Assembly: GCF_900111125.1 (NCBI RefSeq)
Contig: NZ_FOGE01000002.1
Location: 310,001-374,000, forward strand
Reading direction: 5' to 3'
DNA: 64,000 nucleotides
DNA from: Sphingobium sp. YR768
Lineage (GTDB): Bacteria; Pseudomonadota; Alphaproteobacteria; Sphingomonadales; Sphingomonadaceae
The notes under the pieces are model-generated. The model worked only from the letters and a program-made list of their open reading frames with translations. It was not told where the DNA came from and did not search any database. Both the position numbers and the translations under genes were made by a program. Below, piece by piece: positions 25,833 through 34,272 of this stretch (the first letter of the stretch is position 1; the number at the start of each line of letters is the position of its first letter).

Positions 25833-26762
25833 ATGCCTTCGGGTCTGATCGCGCTGCTCGATGATGTGGCGGGCATCGCCAAGCTGACGGCAACTTCGCT
25901 GGACGATGTCGCCGCCGCCGCCGGCCGGGCCGGATCGAAGGCCGCCGGCGTGGTCATCGATGATGCCGCCGTCACCCCCAAATATGTCATGGGCCTTACT
26001 CCCGATCGCGAACTGCCGATCATCTGGAAGATCGCCAAGGGCTCTATCCGCAACAAGCTGGTTTTCCTGCTGCCTGCCGCCCTGCTGATGAGCGCCTTCG
26101 CGCCCTGGCTGCTGCCGCCGCTGCTGATGCTGGGCGGCGCCTTCCTTTGTTTCGAGGCAGCGGAAAAGCTGCTCGAAGCCTTTCAGGGCGGCCATGACGT
26201 CGCGGAGGAAGCGGTCAAGGCGCACAGCAGCGCCGATCTGGAAAATCAGAAAGTGTCCAGCGCCATCCGCACCGACTTCATCCTGTCGGGCGAGATCATG
26301 GCCATTTCGCTCGGCACCGTGGCGAGCGAACCGGTATGGGAACAGGCGCTGATCCTGGTCGTTGTCGCCATCCTGATCACTGCGGGCGTCTATGGCGTCG
26401 TCGGCCTGATCGTGAAGATGGACGATATCGGCCTGCATCTGGCGAAGAAGGATGGTGCCGGCACACAGGCGATCGGCCGCAGCCTGGTGAAGGCGATGCC
26501 GGTCCTGATGTCGATCCTGGCCGTGGTCGGCACCGCCGCCATGCTCTGGGTCGGCGGCGGGCTGATCGTCCATGGCCTGCACGAATTTCATATCGACCTG
26601 ATCCCCGGCACGATCGAGCATGTCGCCCAAAGCGCAGCCCATGCCGTGCCCGCGATCGGCAGCATCCTGCACTGGCTGGTGACAGCCATCGGCGGCGCGA
26701 TCGTCGGACTGGTGGTCGGCGGCATCATCGTCGCCGCGCTGCATCTGTTCAAGAAGCACTGA
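25833..26762 (+). CDS. DUF808 / YedI-like inner-membrane protein
   Basis: 309 aa. Begins MPSGLIALLDDVAGIAKLTA, the characteristic opening of YedI-like proteins, with DDVAAAAGRAGSKAAGVVIDD (split here as residues 24-44) and TPKYVMGLTPDRELPIIWKIAKGS after it. Four or more hydrophobic spans follow: residues 76-110, 165-190, 224-250 and 275-303. GFxG-type loops FEAAEKLLEAF and HDVAEE are also characteristic. Biochemical role is unknown. GGGG lies about 8 bases before the ATG. A BIME-like repeat starts 17 bp after the stop. Confidence 0.87.
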   Translation: MPSGLIALLDDVAGIAKLTATSLDDVAAAAGRAGSKAAGVVIDDAAVTPKYVMGLTPDRELPIIWKIAKGSIRNKLVFLLPAALLMSAFAPWLLPPLLMLGGAFLCFEAAEKLLEAFQGGHDVAEEAVKAHSSADLENQKVSSAIRTDFILSGEIMAISLGTVASEPVWEQALILVVVAILITAGVYGVVGLIVKMDDIGLHLAKKDGAGTQAIGRSLVKAMPVLMSILAVVGTAAMLWVGGGLIVHGLHEFHIDLIPGTIEHVAQSAAHAVPAIGSILHWLVTAIGGAIVGLVVGGIIVAALHLFKKH

Positions 26763-26778
26763 GGCCTTTATGAACGCC

Positions 26779-26854
26779 GTGCTCCTGCGCAAGCAGGAGC
26801 CTAGGGCGACAGACCATGACGTCCGACCCTGGGCTCCTGCTTGCGCAGGAGCAC
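26779..26854. repeat. BIME-like double hairpin, copy 1
   Basis: Perfect 23-bp inverted repeat (26779-26801 and 26832-26854) around a 30-base loop. Each arm is itself palindromic (GCTCCTGC-GCAA-GCAGGAGC). The same design occurs at 36390-36466. It lies between the YedI-like gene and the MATE gene and contains the most upstream possible MATE start. Confidence 0.88.
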
Positions 26855-28249
26855 GCATTCTTTGTCTGGACCAGCACCGTGACCCATCCTTCCCCCTGGC
26901 GCATAGAGGCCAGCGCGCTGATCGCGCTCGCTCTGCCGATGATCGCGGGCAATATCGCCTGGTCGGCCATCGCCGCCAGCGACCTGCTGCTGCTCGGCCG
27001 CCGGGGCGCGGAAAGCGTGGCCGCAGGCGCGCTCGCCATCAACCTGTTCCACGCCCTGCTGCTCTTCGGCATGGGCCTCGTCACCGCCGCCTCTCCCCTT
27101 ATCGCCAGCGAACGGGGCCGCCGCCGCCACAGCGTGCGCGACGTGCGCCGCACCGTGCAGCAGACGCTGCGCGCCGCCCTCTTCTTCGTGCTGCCCGCCT
27201 GGGCGCTGCTCTGGGAGTGCGAGACGATCCTGCTCGCCATGGGGCAGGATGCCGATCTGGCGCGGGAGGCCGGACATCTGATGCACGGCTTGCAATGGGC
27301 GCTGCTGCCCTTCCTTGGCTTCACCACCCTGCGCAATTTCATCGCCGCGCTGGAACGGCCGATCTGGGGCCTCATCATCATGCTGGCGGCAATCCCGGTC
27401 AATGTGCTGATGGGCTGGGCGCTGATCTTCGGCCATCTGGGTTTCCCGACGCTCGGCCTGTTCGGCGCGGGCCTTGCCAGCACCCTTTCCTCCTGCTTCC
27501 TCTTCTTCGGCCTGCTGACCGTCATCCTGATCGATCGCCGTTTCCGCCGCTATCGCCTTATGGGCCGCTTCTGGACCCGTGATCGCGAACGGCATCGGCA
27601 GGTGTGGGCGCTCGGCCTGCCGATCGCGATCACGCTCGGCTTCGAAACGACGGTGTTCAACGCCTCGGCTTTCCTGATGGGCCTTATCAACCGCGACTCG
27701 CTCGCCGCCCATGCGGTCGCGATCCAGATCGCCGCTCTGGTCTTCATGGTCCCGATGGGTATCGGTCAGGCCGCAACCATCCGGGTCGGCATCGCCTATG
27801 GCCGCCGCGATCATGCTGGCATCGGCCGCGCCGGCTGGCTGGCGCTGATGATCGGGACCGGCTTTGCCTGCTGCGCCGCCGCTCTGCTGATCCTGATGCC
27901 GCGCACTTTGGTATCGGCCTTCCTCGACCTGTCCAACCCGGCAAACGCCCGCACCGCCAGTCTGGCGGTCAGCTTCCTTGCCGTCGCCGCCCTGTTCCAG
28001 CTTGTCGACGCGGCGCAGGCCGTGGGGGCCGGCGTGCTGCGCGGGATACAGGATACGACGGTACCGATGATCTTCGCCCTGATCGGCTATTGGGTCGTGG
28101 GCATTGGCGTGGGCACCCTGCTCGCCTTTCCGCTGCATATGCAGGGTGTCGGCATCTGGCTGGGCCTTGCCAGCGGCCTTGGCGCGGTCGCCCTGCTGCT
28201 GATCACCCGCTGGAGCCTGCGCGAACGGCTGGGCCTGCTGCCCGCCTGA
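26816..28249 (+). CDS. MATE family multidrug efflux transporter
   Basis: Up to 477 aa inner-membrane MATE transporter with about 12 hydrophobic spans, driven by Na+ or H+ gradients. Family segments are LALPMIAGNIAWSAIAASD near residue 40, INLFHALLLFGMGLVTAASP and AAIPVNVLMGWALIFG. The first 20 residues (MTSDPGLLLAQEHAFFV) are encoded by the BIME-like repeat, so they are suspect. A GTG at 26879 would give a 456 aa protein beginning just before PSPWRIEASAL, the usual kind of N-terminus. The ATG has a fair AGGG site; the GTG has none. Confidence 0.88.
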   Translation: MTSDPGLLLAQEHAFFVWTSTVTHPSPWRIEASALIALALPMIAGNIAWSAIAASDLLLLGRRGAESVAAGALAINLFHALLLFGMGLVTAASPLIASERGRRRHSVRDVRRTVQQTLRAALFFVLPAWALLWECETILLAMGQDADLAREAGHLMHGLQWALLPFLGFTTLRNFIAALERPIWGLIIMLAAIPVNVLMGWALIFGHLGFPTLGLFGAGLASTLSSCFLFFGLLTVILIDRRFRRYRLMGRFWTRDRERHRQVWALGLPIAITLGFETTVFNASAFLMGLINRDSLAAHAVAIQIAALVFMVPMGIGQAATIRVGIAYGRRDHAGIGRAGWLALMIGTGFACCAAALLILMPRTLVSAFLDLSNPANARTASLAVSFLAVAALFQLVDAAQAVGAGVLRGIQDTTVPMIFALIGYWVVGIGVGTLLAFPLHMQGVGIWLGLASGLGAVALLLITRWSLRERLGLLPA

Positions 28250-28340
28250 ACGGTTTATCGCACTGATTGCACAACAGAAACATGGTGCGGCGCACAAAGC
28301 AATTGAAAGAATCAGCAAAATCGGTCAGGGAAAGCCAATC

Positions 28341-28661
28341 ATGCAAGCCCCGACCGAGATTTTTGAAGCCATCGCGCTCCAGAAGTGCCTGAAGGTGACC
28401 TATAATAAAATGGTCGTCACGCTGGCGCCGCACATCCTCTATACGCGCCACGATGAATTGTTCATCGACGCCGTGACCACTGACCGCAACGGCACGCCTC
28501 CGCGCGAGCTGAAGCTGGGCACGTTCAAGCTGGTCGGGCTGTCGGACATTCAGGTTCTCGATGAAAATTTCGAGGCGATGTACGGCCTCTACAATGAAAC
28601 CGACGACAAATATAAGAATGTGACCCTGTTTGCCGTCACGCCCGAAAGCCAGGCTGCCTGA
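28341..28661 (+). CDS. Small conserved protein, WYL-like
   Basis: 106 aa. The pattern KCLKVTYNKMVVTLAPHIL, then HDELFIDAVTTDRNG and RELKLGTFKLVGLSDI, resembles the core beta-strands of WYL ligand-binding domains, but without a DNA-binding part. It may sense a nucleotide or other ligand; this is inference only. GGGAAAG lies 6 bases before the ATG, and a strong terminator follows. Single gene between the MATE and the ABC genes. Confidence 0.7.
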   Translation: MQAPTEIFEAIALQKCLKVTYNKMVVTLAPHILYTRHDELFIDAVTTDRNGTPPRELKLGTFKLVGLSDIQVLDENFEAMYGLYNETDDKYKNVTLFAVTPESQAA

Positions 28662-28691
28662 AAGGGTACAGCCTGACCGGTGATTAAAAGC

Positions 28692-28714
28692 GGGCGGCCA
28701 ATGGCCGCCCTTTT
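28692..28714. terminator. Terminator between small WYL-like gene and ABC permease
   Basis: GGGCGGCC-AAT-GGCCGCCC, an 8-bp perfect stem, followed by TTTTC on the plus strand and preceded by AAAAG on the same strand, so it can work in both directions. The ABC permease stop follows at 28714. Confidence 0.82.
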
Positions 28715-29484
28715 CATTTCTTCAGCCTGTATCCGGTGCGGAACATCCAGCCGATGATCCCCAGGCACAGCGCCATCATCCCCGCCACGAACAACAGGCT
28801 ATATTCGATAGCCACGTCGCCCCGGCCGAAGAAGGTCCAGCGGAAGCCGGAGATAAGATAGACGATCGGGTTGAACAAAGTCATCGTCTGCCACGGCTGC
28901 GCCAGCATGTGCACGGAATAAAAGGCCCCGCCCAGAAAGGTCAGCGGCGTCACCACCAGCAGCGGGATCACCTGCAACTGCTCGAATCCCTGCGACCAGA
29001 TGCCCAGGATGAAGCCGAACAGGCAGAAGCTGATCGCGATCAGCAGCATGAAGCCCGCCATCGCAAGCGGATGGGCGACATGGATGTCGACGAACAGATG
29101 CGCCGTCGCAAAGATGATCGTCCCCACGATCAGCGATTTGGTCGCCGCCGCGCCGACATAGGCGATCACCGTCTCCGTCGCGGAGATCGGCGCCGACAGC
29201 AATTCATAGATGGTGCCGCTATATTTGGGCATATAGATGCCGAAACTGGCGTTGAAGATGCTCTCCGTCAGCATCGACATCATGATCAGGCCCGGCACGA
29301 TGAACGCGCCATAGGCGATGCCGTCCACCTCCGTCATGCGCGATCCGATCGCCCCGCCGAACACCACGAAATAGAGCGTTGTGGTGATCACCGGCACCAG
29401 CAGCCCGGTCAGCAAGGTGCGACGAAAGCGATGCAACTCAAATTTGTAGATCGCGGCGATGGCGCGAAAATTCTGGAGGCTCAT
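28714..29484 (-). CDS. ABC-2 type transporter permease
   Basis: 256 aa inner-membrane permease with six hydrophobic spans, of the YadH/ABC-2 type. Recognisable parts are [24 protein letters not shown] at the start (shown as residues 21-44), [22 protein letters not shown] [17 protein letters not shown], and [18 protein letters not shown] near residue 180. It forms an exporter with the ATPase encoded just upstream; the two genes overlap by 4 bp (29481-29484). Substrate unknown. Confidence 0.9.
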   Translation of the reverse strand: MSLQNFRAIAAIYKFELHRFRRTLLTGLLVPVITTTLYFVVFGGAIGSRMTEVDGIAYGAFIVPGLIMMSMLTESIFNASFGIYMPKYSGTIYELLSAPISATETVIAYVGAAATKSLIVGTIIFATAHLFVDIHVAHPLAMAGFMLLIAISFCLFGFILGIWSQGFEQLQVIPLLVVTPLTFLGGAFYSVHMLAQPWQTMTLFNPIVYLISGFRWTFFGRGDVAIEYSLLFVAGMMALCLGIIGWMFRTGYRLKK

Positions 29485-30413
29485 GCCGCCTTCTCCTGAT
29501 GCACCAGTTCCACGAAAATATCTTCCAGGCTGCTCTGCCTTGTGTTCAGATCCTTATATCCGATCCCCAGGTCGCCCAGCCTGCGCAGCAGCGACGACAC
29601 GCCGGTCCGTTCCGCCTGCGTATCGAAAATATATTCCATCTCATGCCCGTCCGCGCCCAGCGTGACATGCCATTCGCTCAGTTCGGCCGGCACCGTCGTC
29701 AGCGGATCGGCCAGCACGATGGTCAGCGTCTTCTTGCCCAGCTTCTTCATCAGCGCGGTCTTTTCCTCGACCAGCATCAGTTCGCCGCGATTGATCACCC
29801 CCACCCGGTCGGCCATTTCCTCGGCCTCCTCGATATAATGGGTGGTCAGGATGATGGTGACGCCGGTCTGACGCAGTTCGCCGATCAGCTTCCACATGTC
29901 CCGACGCAGTTCCACGTCCACGCCGGCGGTCGGCTCGTCCAGAAACAGCACGCGCGGCTCATGGCTCAGCGCCTTGGCGATCATCACGCGCCGCTTCATG
30001 CCGCCCGACAATTCGATGATCCTGTTGTTGCGCTTGTCCCACAGCGACAGATCGCGCAGCACCTTCTCGACATGGGCCTCGTCGCGCGGCAGGCCGAACA
30101 GCCCCCGGCTCAGGCGCACCGTGTCGATCACCCGCTCGAACTGGTCGGTGTGCAATTCCTGCGGCACCAGCCCGATCGCGGTGCGCGCGCCGCGATAGTA
30201 GCGCACGATATCATGCCCGGCCACGGTCACGCTGCCGCCGCTCGCCCGCGCGATGCCGCAGATGATGGAGATCATCGTCGTCTTGCCCGCGCCGTTCGGC
30301 CCCAGCAGCGCGAAAATCTCGCCTTCCTCGATATTCAGGTCGACGCCCTTCAGCGCCTCGAAGCCCGACGCATAGCGTTTCGTCAGGCCCTTAATTTCTA
30401 TGATGGATGCCAT
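29481..30413 (-). CDS. ABC transporter ATP-binding protein (YadG-like)
   Basis: 310 aa ATPase of the ABC-2 exporter. Walker A is GPNGAGKTT (near residue 40), the signature is [15 protein letters not shown], Walker B is [12 protein letters not shown], and a switch His follows at [13 protein letters not shown]-terminal extension after residue 225 is typical of daunorubicin-type ABC-2 ATPases. The start at 30413 ([14 protein letters not shown]) is chosen on homology; the frame is open upstream. It overlaps the permease gene. The 30414-30564 gap holds divergent promoters only. Confidence 0.92.
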   Translation of the reverse strand: MASIIEIKGLTKRYASGFEALKGVDLNIEEGEIFALLGPNGAGKTTMISIICGIARASGGSVTVAGHDIVRYYRGARTAIGLVPQELHTDQFERVIDTVRLSRGLFGLPRDEAHVEKVLRDLSLWDKRNNRIIELSGGMKRRVMIAKALSHEPRVLFLDEPTAGVDVELRRDMWKLIGELRQTGVTIILTTHYIEEAEEMADRVGVINRGELMLVEEKTALMKKLGKKTLTIVLADPLTTVPAELSEWHVTLGADGHEMEYIFDTQAERTGVSSLLRRLGDLGIGYKDLNTRQSSLEDIFVELVHQEKAA

Positions 30414-30564
30414 GGATGGCTCTGCCCCTTTTGCGTTGCGGCAAAGATAGGGCGGCAACCCCGCTATGCAACCGCCGCGCGCACCGCCGCCATCAAAAGC
30501 AAAGTCCATTGCCGCCTTTCCTGCGCCGGTCTAGCATCGCCGCCCGTCATGCGGAGTAGGCATC

Positions 30565-31188
30565 ATGAAAAAGCCGTTGCTGTTCCTCTCGATTGCGCTC
30601 GTCATCGCCCCCGATCTCGCCCTCGCCCAGCAACAGCAGCATCAGGGCAACCAGCCCCGGCCAACCACCCGCCCCGCACCGCAGCCTCCTAAACCGCAAC
30701 CACCTCGCCCCGGTGGTCCATCCGTCCAGCCACCTCGACCGGGTGGCCCGGCCATCCAGCCGCCCAGACCCCAGCCACCAAGGCCGCAACCACCCCGTCC
30801 CGGCACCGGCGGCCCTGCCATTCAGCCGCCTCGCCCCGGCCATGGCGGTCCCGCCATCCAGCCGCCGCGTCCCGGTCGGCCGCAACCGCCGCGCCCGGTC
30901 AAGCCGCAACCGCCCCATCGCCCCGGCGCCGGACGCCCGCCTAATTTCCGGCCGATGCCCGGTCCCGTCTTCCGCTATCCGCACGGCTATCGCTATCGCC
31001 GCTGGTCGATCGGCCTGCTGCTGCCGTCGCTCTTCCTGTCGTCGCGCTATTATTATGACGATTATGCCCGCCTCGGCATCGGTGCGCCGCCCTATGGCTA
31101 TCGCTGGGTGCGCTATGGCCCGGACCTGCTGCTGGTGCGGATCAGGACGCGCCGCGTGGTCGACGTGATCTACGGCGCCTTCTACTGA
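30565..31188 (+). CDS. RcnB-like periplasmic protein with proline-rich region
   Basis: 207 aa. A signal peptide (residues 1-21, ending LALA before QQQQ) is followed by about 100 residues built from imperfect PPRPGGPAIQ repeats. A Tyr-rich segment (SSRYYYDDYARL) leads into the C-terminal RcnB-type domain APPYGYRWVRYGPDLLLVRI-, ending VVDVIYGAFY. RcnB-type proteins are periplasmic and were first tied to nickel/cobalt balance in E. coli, but that role is not established for sphingomonad members. Monocistronic, with a strong terminator. Confidence 0.82.
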   Translation: MKKPLLFLSIALVIAPDLALAQQQQHQGNQPRPTTRPAPQPPKPQPPRPGGPSVQPPRPGGPAIQPPRPQPPRPQPPRPGTGGPAIQPPRPGHGGPAIQPPRPGRPQPPRPVKPQPPHRPGAGRPPNFRPMPGPVFRYPHGYRYRRWSIGLLLPSLFLSSRYYYDDYARLGIGAPPYGYRWVRYGPDLLLVRIRTRRVVDVIYGAFY

Positions 31189-31197
31189 CCGAAACGA

Positions 31198-31235
31198 AAA
31201 AGGGGGCCGCATCACCCGATGCGGCCCCCTTTTCG
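31198..31235. terminator. Bidirectional terminator between rcnB-like gene and pmtA
   Basis: AGGGGGCCGCAT-CACCCG-ATGCGGCCCCCT, a 12-bp perfect stem, with AAAA before it and TTTT after, lies between the convergent genes. Confidence 0.88.
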
Positions 31236-31260
31236 ATTATCCGGTCCTATTCGCCCATTC

Positions 31261-31890
31261 CTACTCACCACGCCGAAAGAAGCGAAACACCGTCGCGGGC
31301 GGGAAATTCCGCACCGTCTGGCCGACCCGCTCCACATCCAGTTTCAGCGCGTCGATGATCTCGCGGCTCACCGGCGGGCGCATGGAATAGGTGAACTGCA
31401 CGAAGCTGCCGCCCGGCTTCAGCATGCGGAAGGATTCGGACAGAATATCATGGTGCATGCCCCGGTCCATCGCCAGCAGCGGCAGGCCGCTCACCACGAT
31501 CTGATAGTCGCCCGGCTCCCCGGCGGTCGCGGTCGACACGATCTGCGCGGGCGTTTCCAGCACGGCCACCTGCGGAAAATGCCGCCGCAATCCGCGCGCG
31601 AAGGCCGGGTTGATCTCCACCACTTCCAGCTTCTCGGCCGGCAGCCCGGTTTCCAATATGGCGCGGGTGAACACCCCGGTTCCGCCGCCCAGTTCCAGCA
31701 CGCGGCCATCCTGCGGATCGATCTTCGCCACCATCAGCCGTGCCAGATGCCGACTCGACGGCACCACCGATGCGGTCTGGCGCGGCTTCTTCACCCAGGC
31801 GGCCAGAAAATCGAGATATTCGGTGGCGCGCGCACGGAATTCGCCATTCTGCACGGCGATCACGCGGCTGCGCTTGGGCTTATGCTGCAT
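31261..31890 (-). CDS. pmtA: Phospholipid N-methyltransferase
   Basis: 209 aa class I SAM methyltransferase of the PmtA type, which methylates phosphatidylethanolamine towards phosphatidylcholine. Seen: FLAAWVKKPRQTASVVPSS near residue 28, the PmtA-type opening; motif I LELGGGTGVFTRAIL; and LPLLAMDRGMHHDILSESFRML-like residues (VVSGLPLLAM), and MLKPGGSFVQFTYS. Similarity to KsgA-like enzymes exists but the PRQTGSI-type segment favours PmtA. No clear Shine-Dalgarno precedes the ATG. The gene stands alone, convergent with the rcnB-like gene. Confidence 0.8.
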   Translation of the reverse strand: MQHKPKRSRVIAVQNGEFRARATEYLDFLAAWVKKPRQTASVVPSSRHLARLMVAKIDPQDGRVLELGGGTGVFTRAILETGLPAEKLEVVEINPAFARGLRRHFPQVAVLETPAQIVSTATAGEPGDYQIVVSGLPLLAMDRGMHHDILSESFRMLKPGGSFVQFTYSMRPPVSREIIDALKLDVERVGQTVRNFPPATVFRFFRRGE

Positions 31891-31983
31891 GTGCGAGATG
31901 CGACCGTCTAACCATTACGACTCCCTTAGCGAGACGGAAGCGCCACGTCGATTGACTTTCGCGCGATTGCGAGCCGGATGGCA

Positions 31984-32886
31984 TCATCCGGCGTCCTGGA
32001 AATCGCGCAAACCGGATAATGTGTCGACCCTTTCCTTGAGCCAATCGGCCACCGCGCCGATCCGCGCCAGCCGCCGCATATCATCCTGCATCACCAGCCA
32101 GAAACTGCGGACGATCTCCACCTTGTCGGTCATCAGCGGCATCAGCCCAGGGTCGCGCCGCCCGATAAAGTCCGGCAACACGCCGATCCCCGCGCCCTGC
32201 ACGATCATCCGATGCTGCATGATGATGCTGGTCGATCGCAGATGCGCCTCCAGCCCGGCCTCCACCTCGTCCAGATAATCCAGTTCGGGCGAGAAGATGA
32301 ACTCCGGCACATAGCCGATCAGCGTGCAATCGCGCAGATCGGCGGGCTTGCCCGGCCGCCCGACCCGCTCCAGATAGGCGGGCGAGGCATAAAGGTGCAG
32401 CCGATAATCGCCCAATCGCCGCACCGTCAGCCGCCCGCGCTGCGGCCGCGCCAGCATCACCGCCATGTCCGCTTCCCGGTTCGACGGATTGAGAAAGCCC
32501 GAAGCGGTGATCAGGTCCAGCCTTATGCCCGGATGCCGCCGGTTGAAATCCCCCATGCCCGGCGCCAGCACCCAGGCGCCAAAGCCCTCCGCGACCGACA
32601 GCCGCACCTGTCCGCTTAAGCGATGCTCCTGCCCCTGCACTTCCTCCATCGCCGCCAGCGCCGCGCTTTCCACGCCCTCCGCATGGCGCAGCAGCGCCTG
32701 CCCGCGCGGCGTCAGCGCCCGCTCGCCCCCGGCCATTTCGAACAGGTCGGCCTCCAGCGCCTTTTCCAGCCGCGCCAGCCGCCGCGCGATCGTCGTGGCG
32801 TCGATCCCCAGCGTCCGCGCCGCCGGCGCCACCTTGCGCGCCCGCGCCACCGCCAGAAACACCCGCAGATCGTCCCAGTCGAACAT
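31984..32886 (-). CDS. LysR family transcriptional regulator
   Basis: 300 aa regulator. The HTH domain covers residues 1-60: LRVFLAVARARKVAPAARTLGI and TTIARRLARLEKALEADLF. The effector-binding domain follows (SGQVRLSVAEGFG; RPQRGRLTVRRLGDYRLHLYAS). Start at 32886 (MFDWDDLRVFL) chosen on homology; a frame 12 codons longer is open. It is divergent from the acyl-CoA dehydrogenase gene across 122 bp, so it is a natural candidate regulator of the branched-chain acyl-CoA genes. The 32887-33008 gap should hold its binding sites; I could not define one. Confidence 0.88.
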   Translation of the reverse strand: MFDWDDLRVFLAVARARKVAPAARTLGIDATTIARRLARLEKALEADLFEMAGGERALTPRGQALLRHAEGVESAALAAMEEVQGQEHRLSGQVRLSVAEGFGAWVLAPGMGDFNRRHPGIRLDLITASGFLNPSNREADMAVMLARPQRGRLTVRRLGDYRLHLYASPAYLERVGRPGKPADLRDCTLIGYVPEFIFSPELDYLDEVEAGLEAHLRSTSIIMQHRMIVQGAGIGVLPDFIGRRDPGLMPLMTDKVEIVRSFWLVMQDDMRRLARIGAVADWLKERVDTLSGLRDFQDAG

Positions 32887-33008
32887 CGGCCCATCCTGCA
32901 AATTTGCAGCGCGTTCATGCACAACTTCCCCATTGCTGGCAATATCGCTAGATTGCTAAGAGAGAGGCAAGATACAGATCCTGTCGCGCGGCAGGACGGA
33001 AGGAGAGC

Positions 33009-34163
33009 ATGACCCAATTCGACCTGACCGACGATCAGCGGGCGATCCAGGAAATGGCGCAGCGCTTCACCGCCGACGCGATCACGCCGCATGCCGGCGA
33101 GTGGGATGAAAAGCATATCTTCCCCCGCGACACCATCCGCGCGGCGGCGGAACTGGGCTTCGGCGGGATTTATGTGTCGGAAGAAGCAGGCGGCATCGGC
33201 CTTGGCCGACTGGAAGCGGCGCTGATCATGGAGGCAATGGCCTATGGCTGCCCCTCGACCAGCGCCTTCATCTCGATCCATAATATGAGCGCCTGGATGA
33301 TCGACCGTTTCGGCAGCCAAGCGCTCAAGGACAAATATCTCCCCGATCTCGTCCCCATGACCCGCATGGCGAGCTACTGCCTGACCGAAGCGGGCGCAGG
33401 GTCGGACGCCGCCGCGCTGAAGACGAAGGCGGTCAGGGCCAGTGACTCCGAGGGCGATCATTATGTCGTCACCGGCTCCAAACAATTCATCTCCGGCGGC
33501 GGCGAGAATGACCTTTATGTCGTCATGCTCCGTACCGGTGAGGACGGCCCCAAGGGCATTAGCTGCCTCGTCATCGAAAAGGACATGCAAGGCGTCAGCT
33601 TCGGTGCGCAGGAACGCAAACTCGGCTGGCATTCGCAACCCACCGCGCAGGTCAATTTCGACGGCGTCCGCGTGCCGGTCGAAAATCTGGTCGGGGCGGA
33701 GGGCGAAGGCTTCCGCATCGCGATGATGGGTCTGGACGGCGGCCGCCTCAATATCGGCGCCTGCTCGCTGGGCGGCGCGCAACGCTGCATCGACGAAAGC
33801 GTCACCTATACCAAGGATCGCAAACAGTTCGGCCAGTCCATCGCGGACTTCCAGAACACCCAGTTCACGCTGGCCGACATGCAGACCGAACTGGAGGCCG
33901 CCCGCACCCTGCTCTATGCCGCCGCCGTCAAGGTGACGGAAAACGCACCGGACAAGACCCGCTTCGCCGCCATGGCTAAGCGTTTCGCCACCGACACCGG
34001 ATCATCCGTGGTCGACCGCGCGCTGCAACTCCATGGCGGCTATGGCTATCTGATGGACTATCCCATCGAACGCTTCTGGCGCGACCTGCGCGTGCACTCC
34101 ATCCTGGAAGGCACCAATCAGGTGATGCGCATGATCGTCGCGCGGGACATGTTGCGCGGATGA
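33009..34163 (+). CDS. Acyl-CoA dehydrogenase (probably isobutyryl-CoA dehydrogenase)
   Basis: 384 aa FAD enzyme that oxidises acyl-CoA to 2-enoyl-CoA. Family segments: CLTEAGAGSDAAALKTKAVR near 130, KQFISGGGENDLYVVMLRTG, RKQFGQSIADFQNTQFTLADM, and LHGGYGYLMDYPIERFWRDLRV. The catalytic Glu is expected in the last helices near HSILEGTNQV. The next two genes fit valine breakdown, so isobutyryl-CoA is the favoured substrate, though other branched acyl-CoAs are possible. GGAAGGAGAGC lies directly before the ATG. Divergent LysR gene nearby. Confidence 0.9.
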   Translation: MTQFDLTDDQRAIQEMAQRFTADAITPHAGEWDEKHIFPRDTIRAAAELGFGGIYVSEEAGGIGLGRLEAALIMEAMAYGCPSTSAFISIHNMSAWMIDRFGSQALKDKYLPDLVPMTRMASYCLTEAGAGSDAAALKTKAVRASDSEGDHYVVTGSKQFISGGGENDLYVVMLRTGEDGPKGISCLVIEKDMQGVSFGAQERKLGWHSQPTAQVNFDGVRVPVENLVGAEGEGFRIAMMGLDGGRLNIGACSLGGAQRCIDESVTYTKDRKQFGQSIADFQNTQFTLADMQTELEAARTLLYAAAVKVTENAPDKTRFAAMAKRFATDTGSSVVDRALQLHGGYGYLMDYPIERFWRDLRVHSILEGTNQVMRMIVARDMLRG

Positions 34164-34172
34164 TTTAGTAAT

Positions 34173-34265
34173 CCGTTCGCCCTGAGCCTGTCGAAGGGCT
34201 CTGCCGAACGAAGTGAGGCCTTCGCTCCGCTCAGGCGGAGGCTTCGACAAACTCAGCCCGAACGG
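34173..34265. repeat. Intergenic inverted repeat (CTTCGACA...CTCAG type)
   Basis: Arms 34173-34196 and 34242-34265 match at 20 of 24 positions as reverse complements (CCGTTCGCCCTGAGCCTGTC... against CTTCGACAAACTCAGC...). An inner hairpin CTCCGC-TCAG-GCGGAG is present. This resembles the widespread REP-like family containing GAGCCTGTCGAAGG. Its right end supplies the GGAG that precedes the next ATG at 34273. Confidence 0.82.
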
Positions 34266-34272
34266 AGTTGAT

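Noticed and set aside
26801..28318. 505-codon minus-strand frame opposite the MATE gene
   Set aside because: Polar, Gln/Asp/His-rich and without motifs; the MATE protein has proper membrane spans.
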